From Methylococcales bacterium (GTDB lineage: Bacteria > Pseudomonadota > Gammaproteobacteria > Methylococcales > Methylomonadaceae), in NCBI GenBank assembly GCA_030949405.1, contig JAUZSN010000002.1, forward strand, positions 124,001 to 188,000: 64,000 nucleotides of DNA. The letters run 5' to 3'. Positions 47,270 through 54,778 of the stretch are shown piece after piece (positions within the stretch are counted from its first letter, which is position 1; each line of letters begins with the position of its first letter). The notes under the pieces are model-generated. The model was not told where the DNA came from. It did not search any database and was given only the letters and a program-made list of their open reading frames with translations. A program made the translations under genes and the position numbers.

Positions 47270-48121
47270 TTAATTAAGTAAATCGGTCATTTTAATCCGT
47301 TGTTCTAATTTAGGTAATTCACCCGCAGCAAGAGGTTTTTCAGGTTTATAATGTTTGAAAAAATCAGCGATGGTATTCCTTTGAATTGATTTTGCTTGTT
47401 CCTCTGAATCGGCTAAGGAAAATAAATTAAATAACCCTTTTTCTTTTCCTAATGCTTTCGTATGACAATCAACACATTCTGTTCCTTTAGTGATTAAAGG
47501 CTGATGAATGTTAGCCTGAATCTCAGATTTTTCATCAAGATCGGCTTGTTTCCAACGCTGTTGTAAATTTTTAGAAAACGCATGGTTTCGAGTAATTAAT
47601 GCAGGTTTATTTTCAAAAAAAGGCGCGATTTTTACAGCACCTGTTCTTACTAATAAAGGCGTTTCATCATTTTTATTACGCCCCGAATGTAGACGACCTG
47701 ATTTTTTTTCAGCTTCTTGATTCTTTGTGTAATCATACCAGCGATAATCAAGGCTGATATTTTTAGGTTTAAAATGACAACTTTCACAAGCGATATATTC
47801 ACTGTGCATGTTCATAAAGGTACGGGTTCGCAAACTTTTAGAATGTGGCAAGGGTAAATGACAACTATTACAATAAATTTGCTCGGTATTTTTAATGGCC
47901 GATTTATCACGTTTATGAAACGGGGCTAAAGTTAAATCATCTAACAGTTTGATTTCTTTTTTAATCTTTAATATTTTTTTAGCTTGAGCAATCTCATCAG
48001 TTGTTGGTTGAGCCGCTTCAATTAATTTAACAATGAGTGGTGACTCATTAGCGTAAACGATGGGTAATCCAAAAATCAAACTAACAATTGTTAAACTTTG
48101 TTGCCATTTTATGATTTTCAT
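47270..48121 (-). CDS. Tri-haem c-type cytochrome
   Basis: A 283-residue protein with a signal peptide (cleavage near VYA-NE) and three CXXCH sites: IYCNSCHLPLPHS (about 93), IACESCHFKPKN (about 120) and TECVDCHTKALG (about 222). Spacing is wide and much of the protein is helical and charged. It may be a periplasmic electron carrier of the cluster. Its start overlaps the stop of the upstream membrane-anchored cytochrome (ATGA). Confidence 0.85.
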   Translation of the reverse strand: MKIIKWQQSLTIVSLIFGLPIVYANESPLIVKLIEAAQPTTDEIAQAKKILKIKKEIKLLDDLTLAPFHKRDKSAIKNTEQIYCNSCHLPLPHSKSLRTRTFMNMHSEYIACESCHFKPKNISLDYRWYDYTKNQEAEKKSGRLHSGRNKNDETPLLVRTGAVKIAPFFENKPALITRNHAFSKNLQQRWKQADLDEKSEIQANIHQPLITKGTECVDCHTKALGKEKGLFNLFSLADSEEQAKSIQRNTIADFFKHYKPEKPLAAGELPKLEQRIKMTDLLN

Positions 48122-49473
48122 ATAGAGGGTTTACCTTTATCACTATTAGATTCAGCTTTTTCAATAGAATTATCGTTTACTTCTGATTTAACAATAGGGG
48201 ATGCTTCAACTTCTGGCTTAATAGCAGGGGGTGATTTTTTCTTAACGACGGGCTTCTTTTTAGGTTTTTTTCTTATTTTTCGACCAATCATAATTTTTTC
48301 AAAAGAGTCATTTCCTAAAATAGGGGCTTGTTTTTTGGCTTTAATGCCCGTAAATAACCAGATAAAGGCCCCAAAAATAAAAACTATCACCACTATTCCA
48401 ACGATATAAAAAGCACGTTGCCAATTTGATTCTAAACGTTCACTATCAATTAAACTCAACCAATTAAGAATTTGAAGCTGGTCAACATCATGTAAATCCG
48501 TTTCCACAAAGCCAGCATTCAGCGGTGTATTTGCAAATTCATGACACCCACTTTGAGCGCAGGTTTTGGCTAATTTTTCAGGGTGCGTTGCCGAGAGTTT
48601 ATCTTCATCACGATAAATATTATGTCGAAATTTACCTTTTTCTGTCGGCGCGTGGCAATCTAAACACGATGCTCCTGCTTCGATTTTCGTTTTTAAAATT
48701 CGACTATGTAAGGTGCGATCATAACTTTCAGTGGCATCTATCCATCGTCGATCTACTTTATGCTTTTCGTGGGTTTCTGGGTCTTCTAATTCAACTTTTG
48801 CCATCCGTTCTTGATTTGCATGACAATCCACACACATTTTATTATTGCCTTGTTTTTTCCAACGAGATCCCACTAGCCGTCTTAATATATGTCCGCCAAA
48901 CTGGTCACGCCATACATCGCCTTGGTGACATGTTCCACACTCAGTTTCTGTGTGCATAAAAGCCGTTTTAAATTGCTCCATTTGATCGTCAGCAATATAA
49001 GCCGTATTCGCATGACAACGACGACAAGAAGGATTGACTTCTTCTAATTCTTCTTTTAAACGATTTCCACCCGCAAAATCTTTGACTAAGCCCTGACCAT
49101 GTGCCGATTTTTCAAATTCTTCCACAATAGGTTTATGGGTATAAGCTTCCCCCTTGGACGGTTCATTAACATGACACGATTCTGCACAATCAACATAGCC
49201 ATTCTCAACTTTATGTGGATAATTGGTTATTTTTCGATGACAATCTTTACAAGGGACACTACCATGTAACGAGCTATAATAATGTGATTTATCAATTGTA
49301 CTAATCCGTAATAAACCTTTTTTATCTATAAATTGCAATCCTGTTAAAGCATGGCAAGATAAACATCCATCAGGATCAATATGCCGTTCATTAGCATATA
49401 ATGTTCCTGCAATTAAACAATAAATCATAATTTGTGAAACAATGCTTAGAATTTGAATAAATAGTCTCATCAA
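48118..49473 (-). CDS. Membrane-anchored multihaem cytochrome with variant haem motifs
   Basis: A 451-residue protein with a signal peptide or N-anchor (about 1-25), a periplasmic haem domain and a C-terminal membrane helix (RAFYIVGIVVIVFIFGAFIW, about 357-380), then a cytoplasmic Lys/Pro/Glu-rich tail. It has six canonical CXXCH sites (CLSCH, CKDCH, CRRCH, CGTCH, CVDCH, CLDCH) plus one CX3CH (CAESCH) and one CX4CH (CAQSGCH). The layout fits a quinol-side or periplasmic relay tethered to the inner membrane. It lies 23 bases downstream of the NapH-like gene, which suggests the two act together. Confidence 0.87.
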   Translation of the reverse strand: MMRLFIQILSIVSQIMIYCLIAGTLYANERHIDPDGCLSCHALTGLQFIDKKGLLRISTIDKSHYYSSLHGSVPCKDCHRKITNYPHKVENGYVDCAESCHVNEPSKGEAYTHKPIVEEFEKSAHGQGLVKDFAGGNRLKEELEEVNPSCRRCHANTAYIADDQMEQFKTAFMHTETECGTCHQGDVWRDQFGGHILRRLVGSRWKKQGNNKMCVDCHANQERMAKVELEDPETHEKHKVDRRWIDATESYDRTLHSRILKTKIEAGASCLDCHAPTEKGKFRHNIYRDEDKLSATHPEKLAKTCAQSGCHEFANTPLNAGFVETDLHDVDQLQILNWLSLIDSERLESNWQRAFYIVGIVVIVFIFGAFIWLFTGIKAKKQAPILGNDSFEKIMIGRKIRKKPKKKPVVKKKSPPAIKPEVEASPIVKSEVNDNSIEKAESNSDKGKPSI

Positions 49474-49496
49474 AAAGTTAAAGAATAATAAAATAA

Positions 49497-50537
49497 TTAA
49501 ACCATTGCCATTACTGAAGTAACCGCAATAAAAGAAAGAAAAAAACTAACAATTAATCCATTAATTAGACGCGCTCTATTAACTTTCTTTGAAGTAATAT
49601 TAATTTTAGGCTGATCATGTACATTAATAGATTGCCAATTAGGATCGGGGAAAATTTGTACATGCTTTTTAATCCGTTTCGGTTCTTTATGACGCGATGC
49701 AGGTGTCCATTCAATCGCATTCCAATCACACACATCCACGCAATCATGACACGACATACACGATAATTGATCGACAACCGCGACACGATCAACCATTTTA
49801 ATTGCACCACACATACACGCTCGCGCACAGACGTTACAGCCTGTACACCGTTCTTTTTCAACCCGAATATGATGGGTAAAATTAAATTTTGCCCCTAAAC
49901 GATTGACCAAACCATCGGCTGCTCCAATCGGACATAAAAATTGACAATAAGCCCGTCCTTTACTTGCAAAAAAACCTAAAATAAACAATAAGCCTAAATT
50001 CACTAAACCAACGGATGAAACAATATAAACTATCCCTCGGTATTCCCCTTGCAGGGCTTCTATTAAACGGGGAATGGTTATAAAATTACATAAAGTACAG
50101 GCACTAATTCCCAGTAACGGCATTAAGACTAAATAAACCGTGAAATAACCATAGCGAATTTGAACTTGCGGTAAGGCACGAAATTCAATTTTCCAACGAT
50201 CATTTAACATGCGACTGCCTAATTCAGCGAGTCCGCCCACAGGACAGAGAAACGAACACCAAAGTCGTCCATAAAAAAAAGTGGTTAATAAAATTAAGGC
50301 AAAAGCAATAACCCCAATAAATGCAACATTAATATGAGTGAAAAAATCCTCAAAAGTCATCCCAGGAAAATACAGATAAAAACGCCGCATACACAGTACG
50401 CCACATAAATCATCATTGCCAACCAGTTGCGGTAAGAATGCTAAGGGCCCTAAAAAACTTAAGCTCGAAATTAATATCACTGAATAGCGATATTTTTGAA
50501 CAAAAGGGATCGCTTTAATATTATTAAGAATACGCAT
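49497..50537 (-). CDS. NapH-like membrane polyferredoxin
   Basis: A 346-residue inner-membrane iron-sulfur protein. It has four to five membrane helices with the paired Cys-Pro loops CSFLCPVGG and CQFLCPIGA typical of NapH/YccM-type proteins. Two C-terminal 4Fe-4S ferredoxin motifs follow, CTGCNVCARAC and CMSCHDCVDVC, and a final membrane helix. NapH proteins pass electrons between the quinone pool and periplasmic multihaem partners. Here it probably connects quinol to the cytochromes encoded on either side. The CXXCH inside the second ferredoxin motif is a cluster ligand set, not a haem site. Confidence 0.9.
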   Translation of the reverse strand: MRILNNIKAIPFVQKYRYSVILISSLSFLGPLAFLPQLVGNDDLCGVLCMRRFYLYFPGMTFEDFFTHINVAFIGVIAFALILLTTFFYGRLWCSFLCPVGGLAELGSRMLNDRWKIEFRALPQVQIRYGYFTVYLVLMPLLGISACTLCNFITIPRLIEALQGEYRGIVYIVSSVGLVNLGLLFILGFFASKGRAYCQFLCPIGAADGLVNRLGAKFNFTHHIRVEKERCTGCNVCARACMCGAIKMVDRVAVVDQLSCMSCHDCVDVCDWNAIEWTPASRHKEPKRIKKHVQIFPDPNWQSINVHDQPKINITSKKVNRARLINGLIVSFFLSFIAVTSVMAMV

Positions 50538-50610
50538 AAAGTACCTGAACTATAAAAATGGAATGTGAAATATAAAATGTATGACTTTAAAATAGACGCG
50601 AGTAATAACG

Positions 50611-51504
50611 CTAATAATCAAACGTATGACAACTTAAACATAACTCCCCATTTTTAGCAGGTAAGCGTAATAAAACTTCCGCTTTAATTCGTTTATATTC
50701 TAAACGTAAATTTTCACCCGTTTTTTGATTAAAGGCCTCCAAACGCACTTTTTTATCGGTTTTATAAACGTCTGCCCAAGGATGTTTTTGATAAAGAACC
50801 CCTTCTTTTAATGCAACATCTTCAACTTGTTTTGCTGCGGGTAAGCTGGCTTTTAAAATCCCTTTTTGATGCGGTGCATGACAGGTTATACACATAATTT
50901 TTCCCTTTTTTGTTAACGGCATATAAATATTTTTTTCTTTAGTGGTATATTTCCATTGCTCAAGCTTTTTATCTTTTAATTCAACTAAATGCTCTATTGT
51001 ATTCAAATGCGGGGTTTTTAAATGGCAACCATAACAAAGTATTTCCGCAGGAAGTCTTAATTTCACTTCATCAATCAGTTTGGCTTCATTTTGATCTTGA
51101 ACTTCTTCATGACAATATTTACATTTATGTTCAATAATATGATCATTTTCGTCTAATAAAATATGAATATTGTTACGTGTATTGGCCTTTTTTTGATGGC
51201 AGTTATAACAAAAATCGGTTAGTTTGCGATAACGTCCCCCCCGTAAAAAGTTATCCGCTTCTTTATCCACATCTTCTATGGCTAGGGTTTCTATCTCTTC
51301 AGTGCCATGACAGGTTACACACTGTAAGGTTCTATCATCACTGACTTCAAACTCTTTAGGCGGTCTCATGGTCTCTAATAATTTAACATCTAAAATATGA
51401 TGCAACTCAGGCATTTCTCGTTTTTTACCTTCTTTATCAATGTATTCAAAACTATGTGCGTTAAAGCTCAGGAGTAATAATAAAAAGCCTAAATAGGTGT
51501 TCAT
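50611..51504 (-). CDS. Hexahaem c-type cytochrome
   Basis: About 297 residues. I chose ATG 51504 because it overlaps the upstream stop (ATGA) and gives a normal signal peptide (MNTYLGFLLLLLSFNAHS); the longer frame from 51549 puts 15 polar residues first. Six CXXCH sites (CVTCH, CYNCH, CKYCH, CYGCH, CITCH, CLSCH) are spread through the protein, the last near the C-terminal Tyr. It is periplasmic, without a membrane anchor. A gap of 73 bases separates it from the NapH-like gene. Confidence 0.87.
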   Translation of the reverse strand: MNTYLGFLLLLLSFNAHSFEYIDKEGKKREMPELHHILDVKLLETMRPPKEFEVSDDRTLQCVTCHGTEEIETLAIEDVDKEADNFLRGGRYRKLTDFCYNCHQKKANTRNNIHILLDENDHIIEHKCKYCHEEVQDQNEAKLIDEVKLRLPAEILCYGCHLKTPHLNTIEHLVELKDKKLEQWKYTTKEKNIYMPLTKKGKIMCITCHAPHQKGILKASLPAAKQVEDVALKEGVLYQKHPWADVYKTDKKVRLEAFNQKTGENLRLEYKRIKAEVLLRLPAKNGELCLSCHTFDY

Positions 51505-52463
51505 AAGCCAACTTGTACCGCTTGGCCATGCGTATGACATTGACGACAATCTTCATCCGCGCCCGTTAAATGAACCCCTGATAATCCATTCCCTGTATCT
51601 AAACGGCCATCTTCTACGGGGTTTTGCATTCGATGGCATAACACGCAAAGTTGTGAATAATCCCCATTAATAACATTCACAGGGTAATCCGTGGGGTCGG
51701 CTAATTGAGTCGCTCCTTTTGAGGCGGAATCAATAATTAATTTAGGGTTATGAGTTCCGTGCATCGCATGACAATCGGTACATTCAACGACCGAGGCGTA
51801 GCGGTAATTAGGCACTAAACCAAAATAGGTTCGCTGGCCACTGCCTTTGGGATAACCGTGCATATCCAGAAAGTTATAATTTTTTTCCATCGCAACTAAC
51901 GGATCTCGAAAATTCTTATTTAAAATTTCATAACCGGGTTGTTGATGGTCTAAATTATGACAACGTAGACAAAAATCAGTGATTCGTGAATAGTCTTCAT
52001 TACGTCCATTCGCATCAGGAAAGGCGGTTAAATCAACATTAAGTTCAAATTGTCCATTCATGTTGGAAGCTTGATGACAGCTAATACACTGTTCATCGGT
52101 TAAGCCATTGACTTGACCTACGATAAAATTATGGTTTTCCGCCCCTGTTAAGGTGGGTGCGGTGGGTAAATCTTGTGGGTTATGGCAAAGTATGCAGGGT
52201 TTTTTAAGATCGGTGCCATTACGACCATGACACCCTGTACAACTTTCATAGCCTTTACGACGGACAATGGTTTGAACTGAACGCCCGCGCTGTTGATGAA
52301 TACGGTTTAATAGATGACAACCATCACATTGCGTTTGTCTCCACGCGGAACCGTCGCCCCCATGAGTGGAGGTTAAAAATAAAGTGCCTTCTTCTAAAGC
52401 CTGTGCAGGGTAACTAATTAAGAGCAATAAACTTAATAACCCCCCTAGATAAAATTTAATCAT
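51501..52463 (-). CDS. Octahaem c-type cytochrome
   Basis: A 320-residue exported protein (signal peptide MIKFYLGGLLSLLLLISYPA) with eight CXXCH sites: CDGCH, CTGCH, CILCH, CISCH, CLRCH, CTDCH, CVLCH and CRQCH, the last near the C-terminus. Haem density is about one per 40 residues. It ends four bases into the hexahaem gene and starts six bases after the heptahaem gene, so it is translated from the same message. Confidence 0.87.
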   Translation of the reverse strand: MIKFYLGGLLSLLLLISYPAQALEEGTLFLTSTHGGDGSAWRQTQCDGCHLLNRIHQQRGRSVQTIVRRKGYESCTGCHGRNGTDLKKPCILCHNPQDLPTAPTLTGAENHNFIVGQVNGLTDEQCISCHQASNMNGQFELNVDLTAFPDANGRNEDYSRITDFCLRCHNLDHQQPGYEILNKNFRDPLVAMEKNYNFLDMHGYPKGSGQRTYFGLVPNYRYASVVECTDCHAMHGTHNPKLIIDSASKGATQLADPTDYPVNVINGDYSQLCVLCHRMQNPVEDGRLDTGNGLSGVHLTGADEDCRQCHTHGQAVQVGL

Positions 52464-52469
52464 TTTTTC

Positions 52470-53087
52470 CTATTCCTTACTTCGATGGCAATCACGACAG
52501 AAAAAAGTGTTATGGCAACGGCCACAATTTCCTGACATCATTCGAGATTCCATCCCATGTCTTGATTGGTAGCCCATAGGATGATAATCATCACCACTGG
52601 TATCACGGCGTAAGTGACAATTGGTACAAAATGAGAGGTCTAAATGACAGGTTTTACAAATGGTTTCATCCTGTCGAGCATCTTCACTGTGATGTAAAAT
52701 ATAATCAAAATTATGGTCATCAGGCCATATTTTTTCAGGATCAGGATGACATAAATTACACCGCCACGGCGCTCTTAAATCATCGACATGGCAATCATGA
52801 CAAATAGGTTCTAAGGCTTCATTGGCAATCGTTGTTAAGGCTTTTAAACGCGCTTCTTTAATCGTGCTATTGCTATTAAAGGTATGACATAACATGCAGC
52901 TATCACCTTCTTCATCCATCACTTGCATGTGAGCATTATGAGGATAAAAGATGTCGGCACGTTCTTCTTTGGCATTACGATTTTCCCACCAGCTTTTTTT
53001 ATCGTCGGGCTTTTTATCGGGTAATTCATCACTGATGGCGGTGAAGCCGAGGAGTAAGGAGACGATCAAGATTAATAATTTAAACAC
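52470..53087 (-). CDS. Heptahaem c-type cytochrome, compact
   Basis: A 205-residue protein with a signal peptide (about 1-18) and seven CXXCH sites (CMLCH, CHDCH, CNLCH, CKTCH, CTNCH, CGRCH, CRDCH). Haem density is high (about one per 27 residues), with two close pairs near the C-terminus (CKTCHLDLSFCTNCH and CGRCHNTFFCRDCH). Its start shares one base with the stop of the outer-membrane barrel (TAATG). Small dense cytochromes next to a barrel gene are candidates for the haem wire held inside a porin. Confidence 0.87.
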   Translation of the reverse strand: MFKLLILIVSLLLGFTAISDELPDKKPDDKKSWWENRNAKEERADIFYPHNAHMQVMDEEGDSCMLCHTFNSNSTIKEARLKALTTIANEALEPICHDCHVDDLRAPWRCNLCHPDPEKIWPDDHNFDYILHHSEDARQDETICKTCHLDLSFCTNCHLRRDTSGDDYHPMGYQSRHGMESRMMSGNCGRCHNTFFCRDCHRSKE

Positions 53088-54457
53088 TATTGACCTTTAG
53101 GTTTGAAGTTGTCGAAATAATAGGTCACTTGAAAACGCCCTAAATGCTCATCGCCAAAATTACTGTTACGGATGTAGTTGGTGTCCAATGACAGGACTAA
53201 GTTATTTTTTAACATATAATCCACTTTGATTTCGCCACCCAGCACGTTATTATCCCCATAGAGTAATTTATCTTCTTTACGAATAATGGCTTCCACTTCT
53301 AATGAAAGTTTTGAGGTGATCGCTTGCTTAAATCGGAATCCAAGGGTGTAAAGACTTTCATCGCCTAATTCAAGAAAATCAGCCGAAACAGTTGTTGTAT
53401 TGCCTGACCACGGTTTAATTTTTAAAGCCGCATTAACACCATTACCTGTTCCTCCAATCTCTCGGTTACTATGGAGTCCTCCGAGTGAAATCGTGAGGGC
53501 TTCAAATAAGCGATAATCAAAACGCGCTCGTGATAACGCTTGATGTCCCAAGTTGGTATAATTATAAAAACGTTCTCTGAAACTGGGGTATGAGATTCGA
53601 TTAGGATCATAAAGTTCATACGAATAACGTAATCGTAAATTTTTATTCACATCTAATTGAGTCTCAAAGAGCATATTTTCAAAAAAATGTTTATCCAGTC
53701 GATAGGTGGCTAATAAACGAATTTCAAATTTATCACTCAGCCAATTTAGAATCCGTCCCTCGGTGTTAAATCCGACAGAAAGACGGGTTTGGTCAATCAG
53801 CTTAACACTATCATCCGCATCAATTAAAAGCCCAATGTCAGTGGTATTATTAAACTGTTGAAACCCTAGGCGTAAGTCAATAACATCAAGGGCTAGAGGA
53901 AGCCAGTTGTTTCCTTCCCATCGTGGGGTATAGTGAAACATGACATCCGCGCCGTACAATAAATCGGCTTTTTCAGTTTTTAAATGATCTATTCGGCTGG
54001 GTTTGCCGCCATAGAGTCTAAAGGCAAGCCCTTTGTTTTTAGATTGATAATAAATTTCTGCGCCATCTAATAAATAAAACCCCAAATTATCAGAGCGTTG
54101 AAAGCGTCCTGCTTTGATAGTGGTATCCATAAACGAAAAGGTTTTTTCTATGAAGGCTTGATACGTTTTATAGCCACTTTCATAACCTATTCCAAATTCC
54201 GCTAGATCATCCGTTTTGGAGTCTAAATCACTTCCACGCAATAAAAAATCATAAGCGATTCGCCAATTATTGTTAGCCCCTCGATATTCATAGGTTCCCC
54301 ATATCTCACTGGAATAACTGGTTTCGTTACTGATTCGGTTGTCTGCTTGAACTTTAGTCGTCAGTGATCCGTTCCAATTACCTGCGTGAGCTGTAGCGGA
54401 CAAAAGTAATGTCCATAAAATGACTTTGACAAAAAGTCTAAGTGATTTTATACACAT
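53087..54457 (-). CDS. Outer-membrane beta-barrel of the cytochrome cluster
   Basis: A 456-residue exported protein with a signal peptide ending near ATAHA-GN. The body is rich in alternating amphipathic strands with Tyr, Phe and Arg, and it ends in RFQVTYYFDN, a typical outer-membrane strand. By eye roughly 20 or more strands are possible. It lacks the N-terminal CXXC of classical MtrB, so it is a porin by character rather than a clear MtrB. Placed between the octahaem and heptahaem genes, it is the likely barrel that holds a cytochrome across the outer membrane. Confidence 0.82.
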   Translation of the reverse strand: MCIKSLRLFVKVILWTLLLSATAHAGNWNGSLTTKVQADNRISNETSYSSEIWGTYEYRGANNNWRIAYDFLLRGSDLDSKTDDLAEFGIGYESGYKTYQAFIEKTFSFMDTTIKAGRFQRSDNLGFYLLDGAEIYYQSKNKGLAFRLYGGKPSRIDHLKTEKADLLYGADVMFHYTPRWEGNNWLPLALDVIDLRLGFQQFNNTTDIGLLIDADDSVKLIDQTRLSVGFNTEGRILNWLSDKFEIRLLATYRLDKHFFENMLFETQLDVNKNLRLRYSYELYDPNRISYPSFRERFYNYTNLGHQALSRARFDYRLFEALTISLGGLHSNREIGGTGNGVNAALKIKPWSGNTTTVSADFLELGDESLYTLGFRFKQAITSKLSLEVEAIIRKEDKLLYGDNNVLGGEIKVDYMLKNNLVLSLDTNYIRNSNFGDEHLGRFQVTYYFDNFKPKGQ

Positions 54458-54459
54458 TC

Positions 54460-54696
54460 TTAGCTTATTTTTTCCTCGGAATAAAAATCATTCCCTTGAC
54501 GTTTTTTTATCATTGCCCACGCAACTAATGAGCCTAACGCAACAACACAACTTCCACAGGTACTGCATAGCCCTTGTTTAGGAATAGTGCAATTGGATGA
54601 GGTTAGAATATGTCCCACAGCAATCCCAGCCCCTGCGGCCCAAGGCGCGACTTTCATTAGTCGAGTTGTTTGTTCGGTTTCAGTTTCTGTATTCAT
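54460..54696 (-). CDS. Small Cys-rich membrane protein of the cytochrome cluster
   Basis: A 78-residue protein with two hydrophobic segments (about 17-33 and 47-63). A Cys-containing loop lies between and into the second: SSNCTIPKQGLCSTCGSC (four Cys). The Thr/Glu-rich N-terminus and basic C-terminus (IKKRQGNDF) are soluble. No known family is recognised. The four Cys could hold a metal or Fe-S centre, form disulfides, or aid haem-protein assembly. It sits two bases before the barrel gene. Confidence 0.75.
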   Translation of the reverse strand: MNTETETEQTTRLMKVAPWAAGAGIAVGHILTSSNCTIPKQGLCSTCGSCVVALGSLVAWAMIKKRQGNDFYSEEKIS

Positions 54697-54778
54697 TTTA
54701 TTCGTTTGGGTCGGTTATAAAAAATAGAGCGACTTTCGCCACTCTATTAATTAAGTTAAAACAAATTATTTAATGAGG

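Noticed and set aside
49497-50537. CMSCH in the NapH-like protein as a haem site
   Set aside because: It lies inside a CxxCxxCxxxC 4Fe-4S motif, so the Cys residues are cluster ligands. It was not counted among haem sites.
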